Shown here piece by piece: positions 19,626 to 30,658 of a stretch of 64,000 nucleotides of DNA. The notes beneath the pieces are model-generated. The model was not told the DNA's origin and did not search any database. It saw only the letters and a list, made by a program, of their open reading frames with translations. The DNA comes from Sipunculus nudus (lineage: Eukaryota; Annelida; Sipuncula; Golfingiida; Sipunculidae), in assembly GCA_026874595.1 (NCBI GenBank), contig CM049308.1:34652027-34716026 (forward strand), given 5' to 3'. Position numbers and translations under genes: made by a program. The number at the start of each line of letters is the position of its first letter. Position 1 is the first letter of the stretch.

Positions 19626-21029
19626 GGTTCCAGTTTACCCAAGTTGGAGTGAATTTGGGGAGAGAGGGAATATTCTTACTTCATTTTATCCAATTTTTTT
19701 TTATTTTTACACAAGTATGCAAATTTTTCCCTCTTGTATAATTTTTGGTAACAGTTGAAGTTTTCTAGTTGAACATATGTGCAGGTAATATATTTTTAAT
19801 CCTCGATTAAATATAAAGTACATGTGATGTTTTATTTTGTTATTGTCAATGCCACTGAATTATTAAATGACAGATGCTTGCAACATATTTTGCTAACCAG
19901 CAGCTTTAAATTCCTTAGGGGTCTTTGATTCAATTGTTGTAAACTTGAATATTATTCCATTAAAGAGGTATAATTTTTAGAGGCCTTATTCTTATATATC
20001 ATCATTATTTTACTAGGTGTAAACAGGATTTGAATAAAATAAAATTTGATTCCATATTCATGACTTAGATTTTCTGAATTTATGTTCGTGGAGTCGAGGC
20101 TTGCACCAAAAAGGAGCAAGGTTTCTACAAAAAAGGAGCACTGGCAGTGTCTGGCAAAATGGTGGCTGAATGGTAAGGCCCTCCAGAAGGGCTCCAATTG
20201 TTAGAATTGCAAGAAGTTCTGAGAATGGGGAACATGAGCAAAGATCTTGACACCCTTCACAAAATCCATTCAGTGATGACGGAAGTGCAAGGAACCAGGA
20301 AGTTCTAAGATACAACGACAGATTTGTGACTTACTTATTTTGTCAGAATGTTTTACTTGTTTTATTTACCTGTTTGGTGATAAATGTCCACAACAAATCA
20401 AAAATTAAATCATCAAATCGAAGAAGGTTGGACCAATTATATTCGCAAAGTGTGTGGTATGTGAGGACTGATAGTCAATTAAAGAACCATCAAGAAATCT
20501 GTTGATATGTTACCTGAGTACTGAGTACTCACCTCACCTTCCTCATCCGCTCATTACAGGGAGAAATCTGTTGATCGTCATCAAAGTCTGTACTGCGTCA
20601 AATGCAGTTACTTCGGATGAAAGGCCAGGGCCATGTGTCACTTTCTGAAAGTTAATTTCTAATTAAAAGATGTACAATAGCATTGTGGACTCGAGACGTC
20701 TACCAAGGATGAACTCGATCAGCACTGCACAGAAACGCATCAAAGCGCCGATGATGCAGCCAATACAGTGACAATCAGCGATAACTCCAATGAGGATTGA
20801 GATCTGTTTGTTCGGAGAGCCACAGATATGGGTGTCGCAAGTTCAGGTGGAATTGTGTTATTGGATGGAGCCAGAAGGTCTGACAAGAAGTATAGCTTTT
20901 CTTCAGGGCCAGGATATTTCCATCGGTGAGAGTTTTACTGATCGTCACAGAAGTATATCCAAGTGGATAAAAGGAAACCTTGAGTCGGTTGATCACTTTT
21001 ATGATATCTGGCTACATTTTGATCCCTTT
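19626..21029. other. No recognisable gene
   Basis: AT-rich, with short open frames only. Nothing with a motif or convincing splice context. Confidence 0.4.
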
Positions 21030-21360
21030 TATGATATCTGGCATGTAGCGAAAGGTCTCCAAAAAAAATCGAAAAAACACAGGTGATCCCACCAGTCTGC
21101 AGAAACTGATGAAACATTCCATGATCAATATCCCTGAAAAGAATCATGGTGATCAATGCATTTGTTGTTCAGGTACTTGAGCTTTTGTATCAAATTTCCC
21201 ATTATTCTGGGGGGTACTTCGGAGCCCCATACCTCAAAGAATATGAATAACAGTGACCTAATTTTGCGTTTCCTTGGAAACTTTTCATGGACAAACCATG
21301 ATATCAAGTTGAAAGATTCTAGGTGCAGTGATAACGATCTGTGTCCTGTTAACAGATAGG
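21030..21360 (-). repeat. Single inverted copy of the ~340-bp satellite
   Basis: Reverse complement of the 8.6-11.1 kb unit: cagtctgcagaaactgatga, gagcttttgtatcaaatttc, and a Rev-comp 'ctgttaacag' end at about 21345. One unit only. Confidence 0.85.
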
Positions 21361-22934
21361 CAGAAGGGTACTTTAATGGAAATTATCTGTAAATGCATGA
21401 AAAGACCTTCCAGTTTACATATTTTGGATAATTAAATAGTAAATAATACACGCTTATGATCATTTTCCAATTTTTCCTAAATTGCATAAATATATAGATT
21501 TTTGCCACATTTTTCATTTGTTGGACAGAGCAATTTTTACAGGGTTGATTTGTTTCAACATATTTATAAAATTTGTTTCATTCTAATTTGAGAAAGGAAA
21601 ATGTTGATGATTTGTTAACACCCTCATATTTAAGTTAATGTATTAAATGTGTTTAATTATCTACATTTTCTAACTTTTTTATAATTTCAATGCATATTAA
21701 AGTCTTAGTTTAGAAACCAATACTTCTACCTTTGACATAACATACAAATTTAATATAATTAATGAGGCTTATATATTTCATGTACAAACAAGAATCTGAC
21801 TATTGTAATGAAAATGTGTTTGTCAACTATACCGGATTCGGACGAAGTCGGTTTTGATGTTTTTTTAATTTGAAGGTTTGTGTAAAATGCAAATTAAATC
21901 TTCTATTGAACAATTTTCGACGTTTTCCAATTAATGTAAGGTACTGTATGAAATGACGTTTGGCGGTTAAATGAGAATTTGGGGAAACATACAGCGGCTC
22001 AGTACTAAACCCCTTGATCTTCTCAATTCTATGCGTTATTTTATTTCTAATTATCATATTATGTTATTTAACGAAAATAATTAGAAATAGATCTGACACC
22101 TAAATTCACACTTTTTTGCAATTGATAGAAACTCGTTAAGGAAAAACAGAAAACATTGTAAATGTATGTTCAATTTTCTCTTGTGATCGATAATTGAGCC
22201 ATATAACAGAGGCCTTATGCTCCGCTGTTTAACATTATTACGTATACAAGTCCCCAAAACACATCGACGCTAAGGCCTTCAATGCCCTTAATTGTGTAGG
22301 CGGTTTACAAAACAGTCACGTCACAAAGGTCGATAATTATTTGACGTATGACGTCGCACTGACTAAAGTCACTAGCTTGATTTGCCACATCCCTGTTTTC
22401 CAGTGAAAAATATTTCATAGTCATTGTGAACTGTTTGGTCATAATTTGGATTATTTATCTCATACGAATTACGTTGGGAGGTAAGACAATCAGTAGGTAG
22501 CCTGCAACCTTTGGCCTAGAACTTTTTATACTGTTTCCTTTGTATAAAAATATCCAGGAAAACATGCCAATACAGCTACTGGTACAGACTACACGTGTTG
22601 TTTGGGAGAGTCACCCAAATAAAGCAAACGTTGCGTCTTTGGGGCGATTGACCTTTCCTTTGCCAACGGTAATTGACTGGTTGCAAGCAACAGCTCTGAT
22701 TATGAGTATTCATTGAATGAATAAGGAATATGCGATTAAGGTCATATACAGATCATGGATAGGTCAATTACTTGAGATGATGAACCGGTCTATACATGGT
22801 CAAACGATCGGTTCTTCTAATCAATCCATTATTACTGAATATCGGTAGAGGTCAACCAGTTTCTTTTTCTGATGATTAATATTAATATTGAAACTGAATC
22901 CAAACACTACCTAAGGCTATTTATTTCTCCACCT
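21361..22934. other. No gene; CRE-like sites near 22350
   Basis: AT-rich. A cluster of TGACGTA/TGACGTC at about 22342-22355 and cacgtca at about 22317 precedes a GGGAG|gtaaga donor-like site at about 22482. A non-coding first exon is possible but unproven. Confidence 0.35.
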
Positions 22935-23455
22935 ATCCTATAGATGGAGATATTTGTTTTGGCATTATTATCTTCGCCTATCCATAGGTGGAGATTTGTT
23001 TTGGCATTATTATCTTCACCTATCCTACAGGTGGATATATTTGTTTTGGCATTATTATCTTCACCTATCCTACAGGTGGATATATTTGTTTTGGCATTAT
23101 TATCTTCATCTATCCTATAGGTGGATATATTTGTTTCGGCATTATTATCTTCACCTATCCTACAGGTGGATATATTTGTTTTGGCATTATTATCTTCACC
23201 TATCCTACAGGTGGATATATTTGTTTTGGCATTATTATCTTCACCTATCCTATAGGTGGAGATATTTGTTTTGGCATTATTATCTTCACCTATCCTACAG
23301 GTGGAGATATTTGTTTTGGCATTATTATCTTCATCAATCCTATAGGTGGAGATATTTGTTTTGGCATTATTATCTTCATCTATCCTATAGGTGGATATAT
23401 TTGTTTTGGCATTATTATCTTCACCTATCCTATAGGTGGAGATATTTGCTTGGTC
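22935..23455 (+). repeat. 45-bp minisatellite with internal hairpin, about 11-12 copies
   Basis: The unit has ttgttttggcattattatct followed by tcacctatcctataggtgga(g/t)atat. Each unit carries the near-palindrome CACCTATCCTATAGGTG, so every 45 bp can fold. 45 is a multiple of 3 and no frame acquires a stop, giving two long repetitive frames (15-residue units such as FGIIIFTYPTGGYIC). I do not consider these proteins: both frames are equally open and no promoter or splice site is evident. Confidence 0.9.
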
Positions 23456-23489
23456 GTTATTATTACAGTAAACTTAGCAGATATCGGAC

Positions 23490-23820
23490 ACCCGGGTAAC
23501 ATCGGACACTTGCTATTAGAGGCGTATAAAATACTCTTATTTCCACTTCCTTTCAATTGACCACTTCCTTAAAAAAGATTCCATCGAACATAAGACGCGC
23601 TTTTTTATTGGTTTCCCCCGAACGCCTCTTGACAAATCAGCGTCCGTTGCTATTTTGCGGCGCAGCGTTGATACATTGTTGCAATGAAAGTCAGTCAATT
23701 TATGCAGGAAAAGGGACATATTTTGATCGCATAAAGGAATTTTTTCATCGAACACTTTTAGTAAAACGAACAGATAATGCATATATGCTTGCATTTTTAA
23801 GTGTCCGATATTACCCGGGT
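23490..23820. mobile_element. Possible MITE with 22-bp inverted repeats
   Basis: acccgggtaacatcggacac(tt) at 23490-23511 and its reverse complement (one mismatch) at 23799-23820 bound about 290 bp with no coding function. A third, direct copy (acccgggttatatcggacac) lies just outside at 23844-23863. No target duplication is obvious, so a DNA-transposon relic is only one explanation. Confidence 0.45.
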
Positions 23821-24205
23821 CGACCAATGAAAGTCAAAAGGTCACCCGGGTTATATCGGACACTCAAAAAAGTTGAGAGGCTCCTTTTGGGTGTGATGTT
23901 ACATGTCACAGGAATCGTTATCGAAATGAAAGAGTAAATGTTTAGGAAAAAAGGAAAACCTGGTTTTTATCGTTCATGTGTTAATTATATCTGTGTTGAT
24001 AATATATTACTTATTGAGCAGTGGCAGCAAAGGCTGAATATAAGCGACAAACGTGTGCATTCTATTCATACATGATCATGAAATACAAAATCACGCCCGA
24101 TGGCCTAAGGGTTAACGTGGTAATTTGGTATTACTTGAGTTTTAACGATACATGGGTATATGTTTATGTGGTATATAGATTAGAAGTTAATTTACTTCGA
24201 ACAGC

Positions 24206-24431
24206 ATGTCAAGAAGACTGTATAACGTAAAGAGAGTGGACGAGGCTGTGGGGCTTGTCAAAGCCTACCTTCTATCACTCCGGAAAGGCGGGGCCAGATG
24301 TGGGGTGCCACGGTCAACAGTTTGAGACAAGTGTGTACGTGTAGATCTTCTGCCGGGTGTCACCTTGGCCGTGCACCGGTTCTCCCACGGGATGAAGAGG
24401 ACACACTTGCTGAAAAGATCAAGGCTGCAGC
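24206..24431 (+). pseudogene. Decayed psq/pogo-type HTH fragment (left of BEL insertion)
   Basis: From ATG 24206 the frame reads SRRLYNVKRVDEAVGLVKAY, LLSLRKGG, CGVPRSTV-stop-DKC, which matches the psq HTH pattern (basic start, Ala/Val helix, GVPRSTL recognition helix) with TGA in place of an expected residue. After a frame change it continues LGRAPVLPRDEEDTLAEKIKAAA, the linker and next helix typical of pogo/jerky-type transposases and domesticated relatives (GRPxxLxxEEE). It is then cut by the BEL element; the frame resumes at 30659 as EQDAGG. With a stop and a frameshift this is a dead fragment. Family assignment is by motif only. Confidence 0.55.
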
Positions 24432-24671
24432 TGTTGGGGACCACTCTCATAAGCCCAACTTGGCGAGTTTAATCCAGGTCCATATGGAACACGGAGCCAA
24501 CTACGACTTAGAAAATTCAACAGTGTTTATTCTGACTTCATTACAGGAGAGTATAACAGAGAAATCATAACAGAATCAAAAAGGAAAAGTCACACCGTAC
24601 CCGCGACGATAGTCACACCGTACCCGTGAAAAAAAGTAAATTACAGCTGTATATAACAGTCATCGCCAACA
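24432..24671 (-). repeat. 3' LTR of BEL element
   Basis: 240 bp, TGTTGGGGAC...CGCCAACA, the same length as its partner at 30419-30658. Contains direct cacaccgtacccg repeats. Confidence 0.95.
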
Positions 24672-24692
24672 TTCCTCCCACCTGTTGGAGTG
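24672..24692 (-). other. Polypurine tract of BEL element
   Basis: On the minus strand aacaggtgggaggaa directly abuts the 3' LTR; this is the expected plus-strand primer. Confidence 0.7.
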
Positions 24693-25050
24693 TACTCCAA
24701 CACCTTTGTTTCAAATTAATCTAAACTTAAGTACACAATAGTTCGCAAAGTACCTAGTCCTTATATACTTCTAAGAGCAGATCTAACAATGAAATATACC
24801 TTATTAGATAATGTCTGATATCTTGATACTCAGAAAATCACATGAAAATGAACTTTTAATTATAACATCATATTCAGCGGATTTAAATTTCTAGTATAAC
24901 CAATTAAAAAGTATTCATACTTTAGTAATACGTTAGTTGTACATCTTGTAGATGCAAACAGCTCTACAATATTGTAGGTCTAATAAATACTCCAATACTA
25001 ATGACAAGTTAAACAAAAGTCAAGTATATCCAAGAATTAAAGCATGAACT

Positions 25051-28000
25051 TTACAAATCCAACCTGTTTACAGGTTTAACAACGCGTCCAGCACGCGTGA
25101 CCTGAACTTCACCAGTTTTGTTAGATTTCTGGTTATTACCGTCTCTGATATCCGGAACATTACCAGTGTTCGAGTTTACATTCTCTGGGCTAACGGCATC
25201 CGAAGCACCACTCTGATAGTTTACTTCCAAGTCATGCAGCCTTTGAATAGGACGAGTGAAAAGTCCTTTAGCTGTTTTGAGCTCAGCACTACGGATCACC
25301 CCGTCCCTGCCGCGGAAAACCTGAGTTACCAACCCCAAAGGCCATTTCATTCGAGGAACATTGTCTTCCCTAATCAAGACGATACAACCCTTCCTTATAT
25401 CGCCTTTGGCGACAAACTTGTTGACTGTTGGTGGGAGATTTCTTATATAATCCTTACTCCAAAGGGACCAAAATAAATTGAGCCGCTTTTGACGGTTGGA
25501 TTCCCTGAGAGTAAGGTCCCGCTGAGTCACTGCCTCTTCTAGTTCAGAGATTGTGGCCTGGAACCCTGCTCTCTTACCTATTAAGAAATGGGACGGAGAC
25601 AGAGGGGAGACACTTTTCACTTCGTCTCCAACAAAGGTTAAGGGTCTAGAATTAATACAGGCTTCTATTTCCTGCAGTGTAGTGTCTAGCTCCACTTTAG
25701 TAAGGCAGCGCGTGCCCAATGACTTCTTCAATGCACTCTTCACCGAGCGCACCAACCGCTCCCACCATCCTCCCCACCATGGAGACCTTGGGATAATGAA
25801 TTTCCACTTAGGACTATTTGGCCCGAAACATTTCAGCATATGAGTCTCCGCACACTTGAAGGTCTTTGCATTGTCGGAGTATATGACACTAGGTAATCCC
25901 CTTCTGGCTGAAAACCGCCTCAGGGCTAACATAAAGTCAGATAGATTCAAAGAATCTGTCAACTCGAGGTGCACAGACCTCACTACGGCACAAGTGAACA
26001 GCAGAATATATAATTTCTTCTTTGGAAGGTCTGAACAGTAGAGAGGACCTGCGTAGTCGAGGCCAGTTACCGTAAAGGGTGGAGCCTGCTGAACCCTTAA
26101 ATCAGGGAGGGGAGCTACGGGTTGGTTGCTTGCTTGAGCGTCTATCCTTTGACAGTGGATACACTCACGTTTGACAGTCTTTGCTAGGCGCCTCAATCCG
26201 ACAATCCAGTAATTGTCCCTGAGGGTTGATATAACTGTATCCACACCGGCATGCTTCAGCTGTTCATGCTGGTGCCGTATTATTAGTTTTGCCAAGTGGC
26301 CTTTCGGTATAATGATGGGATGTCTTTCTTCATAAGTCAATTTGGACTGTTGCAACCTACCCTTTACTCGTAGCAACCCGTCTTCCGCTAAAAACGGATT
26401 TAGTCTGGCCAACCCAGACCCTTTGTGAACCGCTTTACTCTTTCTAAGGTTCTCAATTTCCGCAATATAAGCTTGTTCCTGTGTGTATTTGAACAAGAGA
26501 TTCTTGGCCCCTGAAATCTCGCTATGGCCAAGATCTCCCCTATAAACATCTGACGGATGTCTTAAATTATGAACAAACCTCAAAACCCATCCAACAACCC
26601 GGATGGCCTTGCTAAATCTGCCCCACCTACTGATCTCAAACGCATTATGAGATTTAGTGTCTGTAATCAACGATAGCGAAGGCAATCGCTCTTGGGGACA
26701 ATCTTCCACCTGATCATCATCAAGGTGACTTGTGATCGGCTGGACTAACCAAGATGGACCATTCATCCACAAATCTGAGGATATCAAGCTTTCTGCAGAA
26801 ATGCCTCTGGTCACAAGGTCTGCTGGATTGTCTTTTCCTGGGCAATGCGCCCAACAAGTAGGGTCAGTGAGCTCCTGAATTTCAGCGACCCTGTTCGCTA
26901 CGAAAGGTTTCCACCTACTAGGGTTACCTTTAACCCAGCCCAAAGCCACTGAAGAATCTGTCCAACATTTGTAAACGACCTGTTGGAGTTGGAGTGCATT
27001 GAGAACAAATCTCAACAATCGTGCGGTCAACAGAGCTCCTAAGAGTTCAAGTCTTGGTAGGGATATTCTCTTTATGGGTGAAACTCTGGCCCTCGATATG
27101 ACTAAAGAGACCTCGAATGTACCATCCACCTTGGGAATGCGGATGTAAAGTGCAGCACCATATCCCCTTTCCGAAGCATCCCCAAAACAGTGCAGTTCTA
27201 TGCCCATCTGATCTGACCAAGGTAAGGTTGTATAACATCTGTGGATTCTCCATGCTCGAATGAGCTCCAAACCTTGAACCCACTGGGAAAACACCACATG
27301 TATAGCGGGAGGAACTTCCTTATCCCAGCTAAGACCCAACTGCCATATGTCCTGCATCAAGACCTTTGCCACCATGATAAAAGGGGTGAGAAATCCCAAG
27401 GGATCATACAATCTAGCCAAGAAACTAAGAACTACCCGCTTGGTAGTTACCAAATCTGGTGGAATTGTGACTCCATCAAATGCAAAGTCATCAGTTGCAG
27501 TTAACCATTTCAATCCGAGAATCTTGACAGAATCAGAAACCAGATGCTTTGCACCAAATTCCTTGAAAAACATCTCTTTGACTATTTTGTTGTTTGATGT
27601 GCATTTTGCCAGGGGCATGCTAGCATCTAAAAGGACCCGGCTGGCTTCTTGAAACAATGCACAAGCTTCATCATCAGTGTTCGCCCCAGAAAGCCAATCA
27701 TCTACATACAGATTCTGTTGAAGTTCCTCTATGGCTCTAGAAGGCGGAAATCTAGCAAGGTGGTATCTAACGGTGGCATTCAACAAGAATGGACTACTCT
27801 TATTGCCAAAAGGTACCCTGGTGAACCTCATGGATTTCACTTCACCATGGTGGTTCCAAAGAAACCGATGAACATCTTGGTCTTCCCTGCGTACCTTGAT
27901 TTGCAGGAATGCTTTGGTTATGTCTGCGGTCAAGCCTACCTTCCAACGTCGAAAGCGCAAGAGAATTTCAACCAAACTAGGAATGAGGGATGGACCTGCC

Positions 28001-30348
28001 TCCAAACAATCATTTAATGAAACACCATTAAATCCGGTAGACGATGCATCAAATACCGGCCTGACTTTTGTGGTAAGACTAGACTCTCTTATAACCGGGT
28101 GATGAGGCATATAGTACACAGGGTTTGAAACTACCTTTTCCTCTGTAGGTATCTCTTCAATGATGCCCTGATCCTGCATCTCGACTAACACCTCATCATA
28201 GCTGCTCTGTAACTCAGGATTCTTAGCTAATTTCCTAGATAGATTATTCAGCCGAATTTCAGCAAGCTTTTCATTGTTCTGAAGTCTTGCTGACCCCAAT
28301 GGCACCTTCCATGGAAGGGCAACCTCATAACGTCCGTGAGTAAAACGGACAGTATCCCTAAATTGGGTCAAGACTGGATCTTCAGGACCAGAGTCCTGTG
28401 ACTTTACAGAATCTATTCCGATTGATTCAAGATCCCAGAAATTCCTTAAACTGCTGTCCTGAATATCCGTTAAACACAACAACTGAGGTGAAACGGAGAG
28501 GCTATGAGCGTGACTCACCTGATCAATTTTACCCGATACTACCCATCCAAAAGCAGTATCTTGGACTACAAGACCTTCTGAGAGTTTAATTATATCCTGC
28601 CTGACCAAGTCCCAGTATGAATCAAGGCCAACCAAGATATCTATAGACATCTCCTTACCTTCAAATTGATCTGCCAACATCAGTTTGTCCATTGACTGTA
28701 GCACATCAGGTGGTATCTGAGGCCGATACATGGGAGCGCTGATCGTCTCAATTTCAACTGCATGAATAACTTCCATGGCCCCCTGTTTATTCTGCAGCTT
28801 AAGCTCATACACGTCATGGGATGAATTTGACCTTGGTTTCTTATCCCCAAAAGCTGCATAGGACACATATTTCCCAGATACCCACCTTGGTCCTACTTTA
28901 TGCACAAGAGAACTAGATACATAAGTAGTATCTGACCCAGTATCGAACATCAGTGTGGCCCTTACAGTGCCCTTAGCCCCATGTACCAAAACATTAGTGG
29001 TTTGAAGTACTGTACTTCTATGTGCAGCACACGATACACGAACATGTGAAACAGAACCTTCCTGTGTTTGTTCTACCTCTGGTACCTGACATTCAACTGT
29101 ATTCTTAGAAATATCTCGTGTTTTGACATTATCATTTGTGATACCTTTGCATAACAATTCATGGTGCCTACCTCGACACTTGGCACATCTAGCAATACAA
29201 CCCTTGGCCAAGTGCCCTTTACCTAAACACCTGAAACAGAGTCCCAAATTTTGCAGCTTCTGGTGACGCTCAATGATGGACAGTCTCCAGATCTCTCGGC
29301 ATCTCTCAGAGCTATGACCTTTCCCACAAAAGGCACAACGGTATTTGGCCGAACCTGTGGCTGTTTGGAGTGCAGAGGCAGTAGCTATACGTGGTTGTAC
29401 AGCTCTTTTCTCTTCCGCCTTGATCTTGTCATCACCACTCCGTGTCATTCCCTTAAACACCTCTGAGCGTTCTCTCCTGTCAATCTCCGTCTTAAGAAAA
29501 GAGAGCAACCACTCTAAGTCTCTCTCTTTGCCCTCTCCATTGCGGGCCCATTCCATGCGAATGTCATTGGGCAATCTTGACAATATCAGCGGTGTCATGA
29601 AAACACCATACTCTTCGCCACGTACTCCTAATGCTTCAAGGCTTCTCACATGTTTCATAAGTTCATCTAGTAATTTCCATAACAAACTGACATTTGAGCC
29701 TTTGGTCTGATTTGGTATGGATACATTCAATAGCCCCTGTATGTGAGCAAAAACAATACGTTCTTTACGGCCGTATCTCTCTTCTAATATCTTGCATGCA
29801 ACGGGATAATTCTCTACTGTAGTGGATAACCCACCTATGACTGTCTTAGCCTCACCATCTAGGAGCGACTGTAAGTATGAGAACTTACTAATAACTGGCA
29901 GGTCTGTATCATCCACTAGCGCAATGAAGCGGTCCCAAAACGGCTGCCATTCAGTCAACACGCCTGTGAATTTAGGTAATTCCAAACGCGGCAGCTTTAC
30001 ATCAGTAACACTTGCCGTCTTACTGGACTCAGAGTCCGTGTCCTTTAACAAACTGGCCAAGCATTTTGCCGCTTGTATCCTCGGCTTCCTAATATTCTGC
30101 CTGAATTGTTCAGCTTCCTCAATATTGCTCTCAAGTTCATCCGGGTCTATTTCTATCTCAAGTTCTGACTGTGCCTCGTCAACAGCTGCTAACCGCTTAT
30201 CTAATTCGTCAACAGCGTCCTGTAACACAATGCGATCAACCGGAGTCACCGCCAAAACATCTGTTAACGCCCGTGCGGCTCGAGTAGCCCAGCCTCTGGC
30301 TGCGGCCCTTACTTTCCTAAGTCGCTTCAAATTATCCGTGTTGCTCAT
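25051..30348 (-). CDS. BEL/Pao Gag-Pol polyprotein, intact
   Basis: An uninterrupted frame of 1,769 codons from ATG 30360; the second ATG (30348, MSNTDN) is an equally good start. In order: Gag with a DUF1759-like region (about 120-300, FTGVLTEWQPFWDRF); three zinc knuckles (342-354 CAFCGKGH, 375-388 CFRCLGKGH, 392-404 CAKCRGRH); aspartic protease (MFDTGSD, 471-477); reverse transcriptase with ADITKAFLQI (812-821) and YVDD (885-888); RNase H (CFGDAS from 1058, TDSS at 1134); integrase with an HHCC zinc finger (H1365, H1370, C1400, C1403) and DDE residues D1435, D1496, E1534 (PWWGGWWE); and a DUF5641-like C-terminus (LNLFWSLWSKDY, about 1627). All catalytic motifs are present and there is no frameshift, so it may be active. 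It makes VLPs, copies its RNA and integrates. Confidence 0.97.
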   Translation of the reverse strand: MSNTDNLKRLRKVRAAARGWATRAARALTDVLAVTPVDRIVLQDAVDELDKRLAAVDEAQSELEIEIDPDELESNIEEAEQFRQNIRKPRIQAAKCLASLLKDTDSESSKTASVTDVKLPRLELPKFTGVLTEWQPFWDRFIALVDDTDLPVISKFSYLQSLLDGEAKTVIGGLSTTVENYPVACKILEERYGRKERIVFAHIQGLLNVSIPNQTKGSNVSLLWKLLDELMKHVRSLEALGVRGEEYGVFMTPLILSRLPNDIRMEWARNGEGKERDLEWLLSFLKTEIDRRERSEVFKGMTRSGDDKIKAEEKRAVQPRIATASALQTATGSAKYRCAFCGKGHSSERCREIWRLSIIERHQKLQNLGLCFRCLGKGHLAKGCIARCAKCRGRHHELLCKGITNDNVKTRDISKNTVECQVPEVEQTQEGSVSHVRVSCAAHRSTVLQTTNVLVHGAKGTVRATLMFDTGSDTTYVSSSLVHKVGPRWVSGKYVSYAAFGDKKPRSNSSHDVYELKLQNKQGAMEVIHAVEIETISAPMYRPQIPPDVLQSMDKLMLADQFEGKEMSIDILVGLDSYWDLVRQDIIKLSEGLVVQDTAFGWVVSGKIDQVSHAHSLSVSPQLLCLTDIQDSSLRNFWDLESIGIDSVKSQDSGPEDPVLTQFRDTVRFTHGRYEVALPWKVPLGSARLQNNEKLAEIRLNNLSRKLAKNPELQSSYDEVLVEMQDQGIIEEIPTEEKVVSNPVYYMPHHPVIRESSLTTKVRPVFDASSTGFNGVSLNDCLEAGPSLIPSLVEILLRFRRWKVGLTADITKAFLQIKVRREDQDVHRFLWNHHGEVKSMRFTRVPFGNKSSPFLLNATVRYHLARFPPSRAIEELQQNLYVDDWLSGANTDDEACALFQEASRVLLDASMPLAKCTSNNKIVKEMFFKEFGAKHLVSDSVKILGLKWLTATDDFAFDGVTIPPDLVTTKRVVLSFLARLYDPLGFLTPFIMVAKVLMQDIWQLGLSWDKEVPPAIHVVFSQWVQGLELIRAWRIHRCYTTLPWSDQMGIELHCFGDASERGYGAALYIRIPKVDGTFEVSLVISRARVSPIKRISLPRLELLGALLTARLLRFVLNALQLQQVVYKCWTDSSVALGWVKGNPSRWKPFVANRVAEIQELTDPTCWAHCPGKDNPADLVTRGISAESLISSDLWMNGPSWLVQPITSHLDDDQVEDCPQERLPSLSLITDTKSHNAFEISRWGRFSKAIRVVGWVLRFVHNLRHPSDVYRGDLGHSEISGAKNLLFKYTQEQAYIAEIENLRKSKAVHKGSGLARLNPFLAEDGLLRVKGRLQQSKLTYEERHPIIIPKGHLAKLIIRHQHEQLKHAGVDTVISTLRDNYWIVGLRRLAKTVKRECIHCQRIDAQASNQPVAPLPDLRVQQAPPFTVTGLDYAGPLYCSDLPKKKLYILLFTCAVVRSVHLELTDSLNLSDFMLALRRFSARRGLPSVIYSDNAKTFKCAETHMLKCFGPNSPKWKFIIPRSPWWGGWWERLVRSVKSALKKSLGTRCLTKVELDTTLQEIEACINSRPLTFVGDEVKSVSPLSPSHFLIGKRAGFQATISELEEAVTQRDLTLRESNRQKRLNLFWSLWSKDYIRNLPPTVNKFVAKGDIRKGCIVLIREDNVPRMKWPLGLVTQVFRGRDGVIRSAELKTAKGLFTRPIQRLHDLEVNYQSGASDAVSPENVNSNTGNVPDIRDGNNQKSNKTGEVQVTRAGRVVKPVNRLDL

Positions 30349-30399
30349 AGCTGCGTACACTCAAACTCACCACACGACGATAACACAGGATATTTTCCC

Positions 30400-30418
30400 G
30401 GGTCTGACAGGCACCAAA
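30400..30418 (-). other. Primer-binding site region of BEL element
   Basis: Right after the 5' LTR on the minus strand comes tt then TGGTGCCTGTCAGACCC; TGG is complementary to a tRNA CCA end. I cannot name the tRNA. Confidence 0.55.
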
Positions 30419-30658
30419 TGTTGGGGACCACTCTCATAAGCCCAACTTGGCGAGTTTAATCCAGGTCCATATGGAACACGGAGCCAACTACGACTTAGAA
30501 AATTCAACAGTGTTTATTCTGACTTCATTACAGGAGAGTATAACAGAGAAATCATAACAGAATCAAAAAGGAAAAGACACACCGTACCCGCGACGACAGT
30601 CACACCGTACCCGTGAAAAAAAGTAAATTACAGCTGTATATAACAGTCATCGCCAACA
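30419..30658 (-). repeat. 5' LTR of BEL element
   Basis: 240 bp, same ends as the 24432 copy (TGTTGG...CCAACA). It drives the element promoter; no TATA box is obvious beyond ctgtatataacag near the inner side. Confidence 0.95.

Larger units (their letters stand above)
24432..30658 (-). mobile_element. Complete BEL/Pao LTR retrotransposon
   Basis: A 6,227-bp element with two 240-bp LTRs, a single intact polyprotein frame, a primer-binding-like site and a polypurine tract. The exact 5-bp duplication GCAGC (24427-24431 and 30659-30663) marks the insertion point; BEL elements typically duplicate 4-6 bp. The LTRs begin TGTTGG and end CCAACA. They differ at only a couple of positions that I can see (for example agtcacaccg/agacacaccg and gacgatagtc/gacgacagtc), so the insertion is recent. 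It sits in a psq-type pseudogene. No envelope-like frame is present. Confidence 0.97.

Noticed and set aside
22935-23455. CRISPR-like repeat array
   Set aside because: Units are contiguous with no unique spacers, and the genome is eukaryotic.
22954-23560. Two 180-190-codon repetitive frames (FGIIIFTYPTGGYIC units)
   Set aside because: They are the 45-bp minisatellite read in two frames; 45 is divisible by 3, so open frames are expected.
25234-30439. Many plus-strand ORFs across the BEL element
   Set aside because: Shadows of the intact minus-strand polyprotein.
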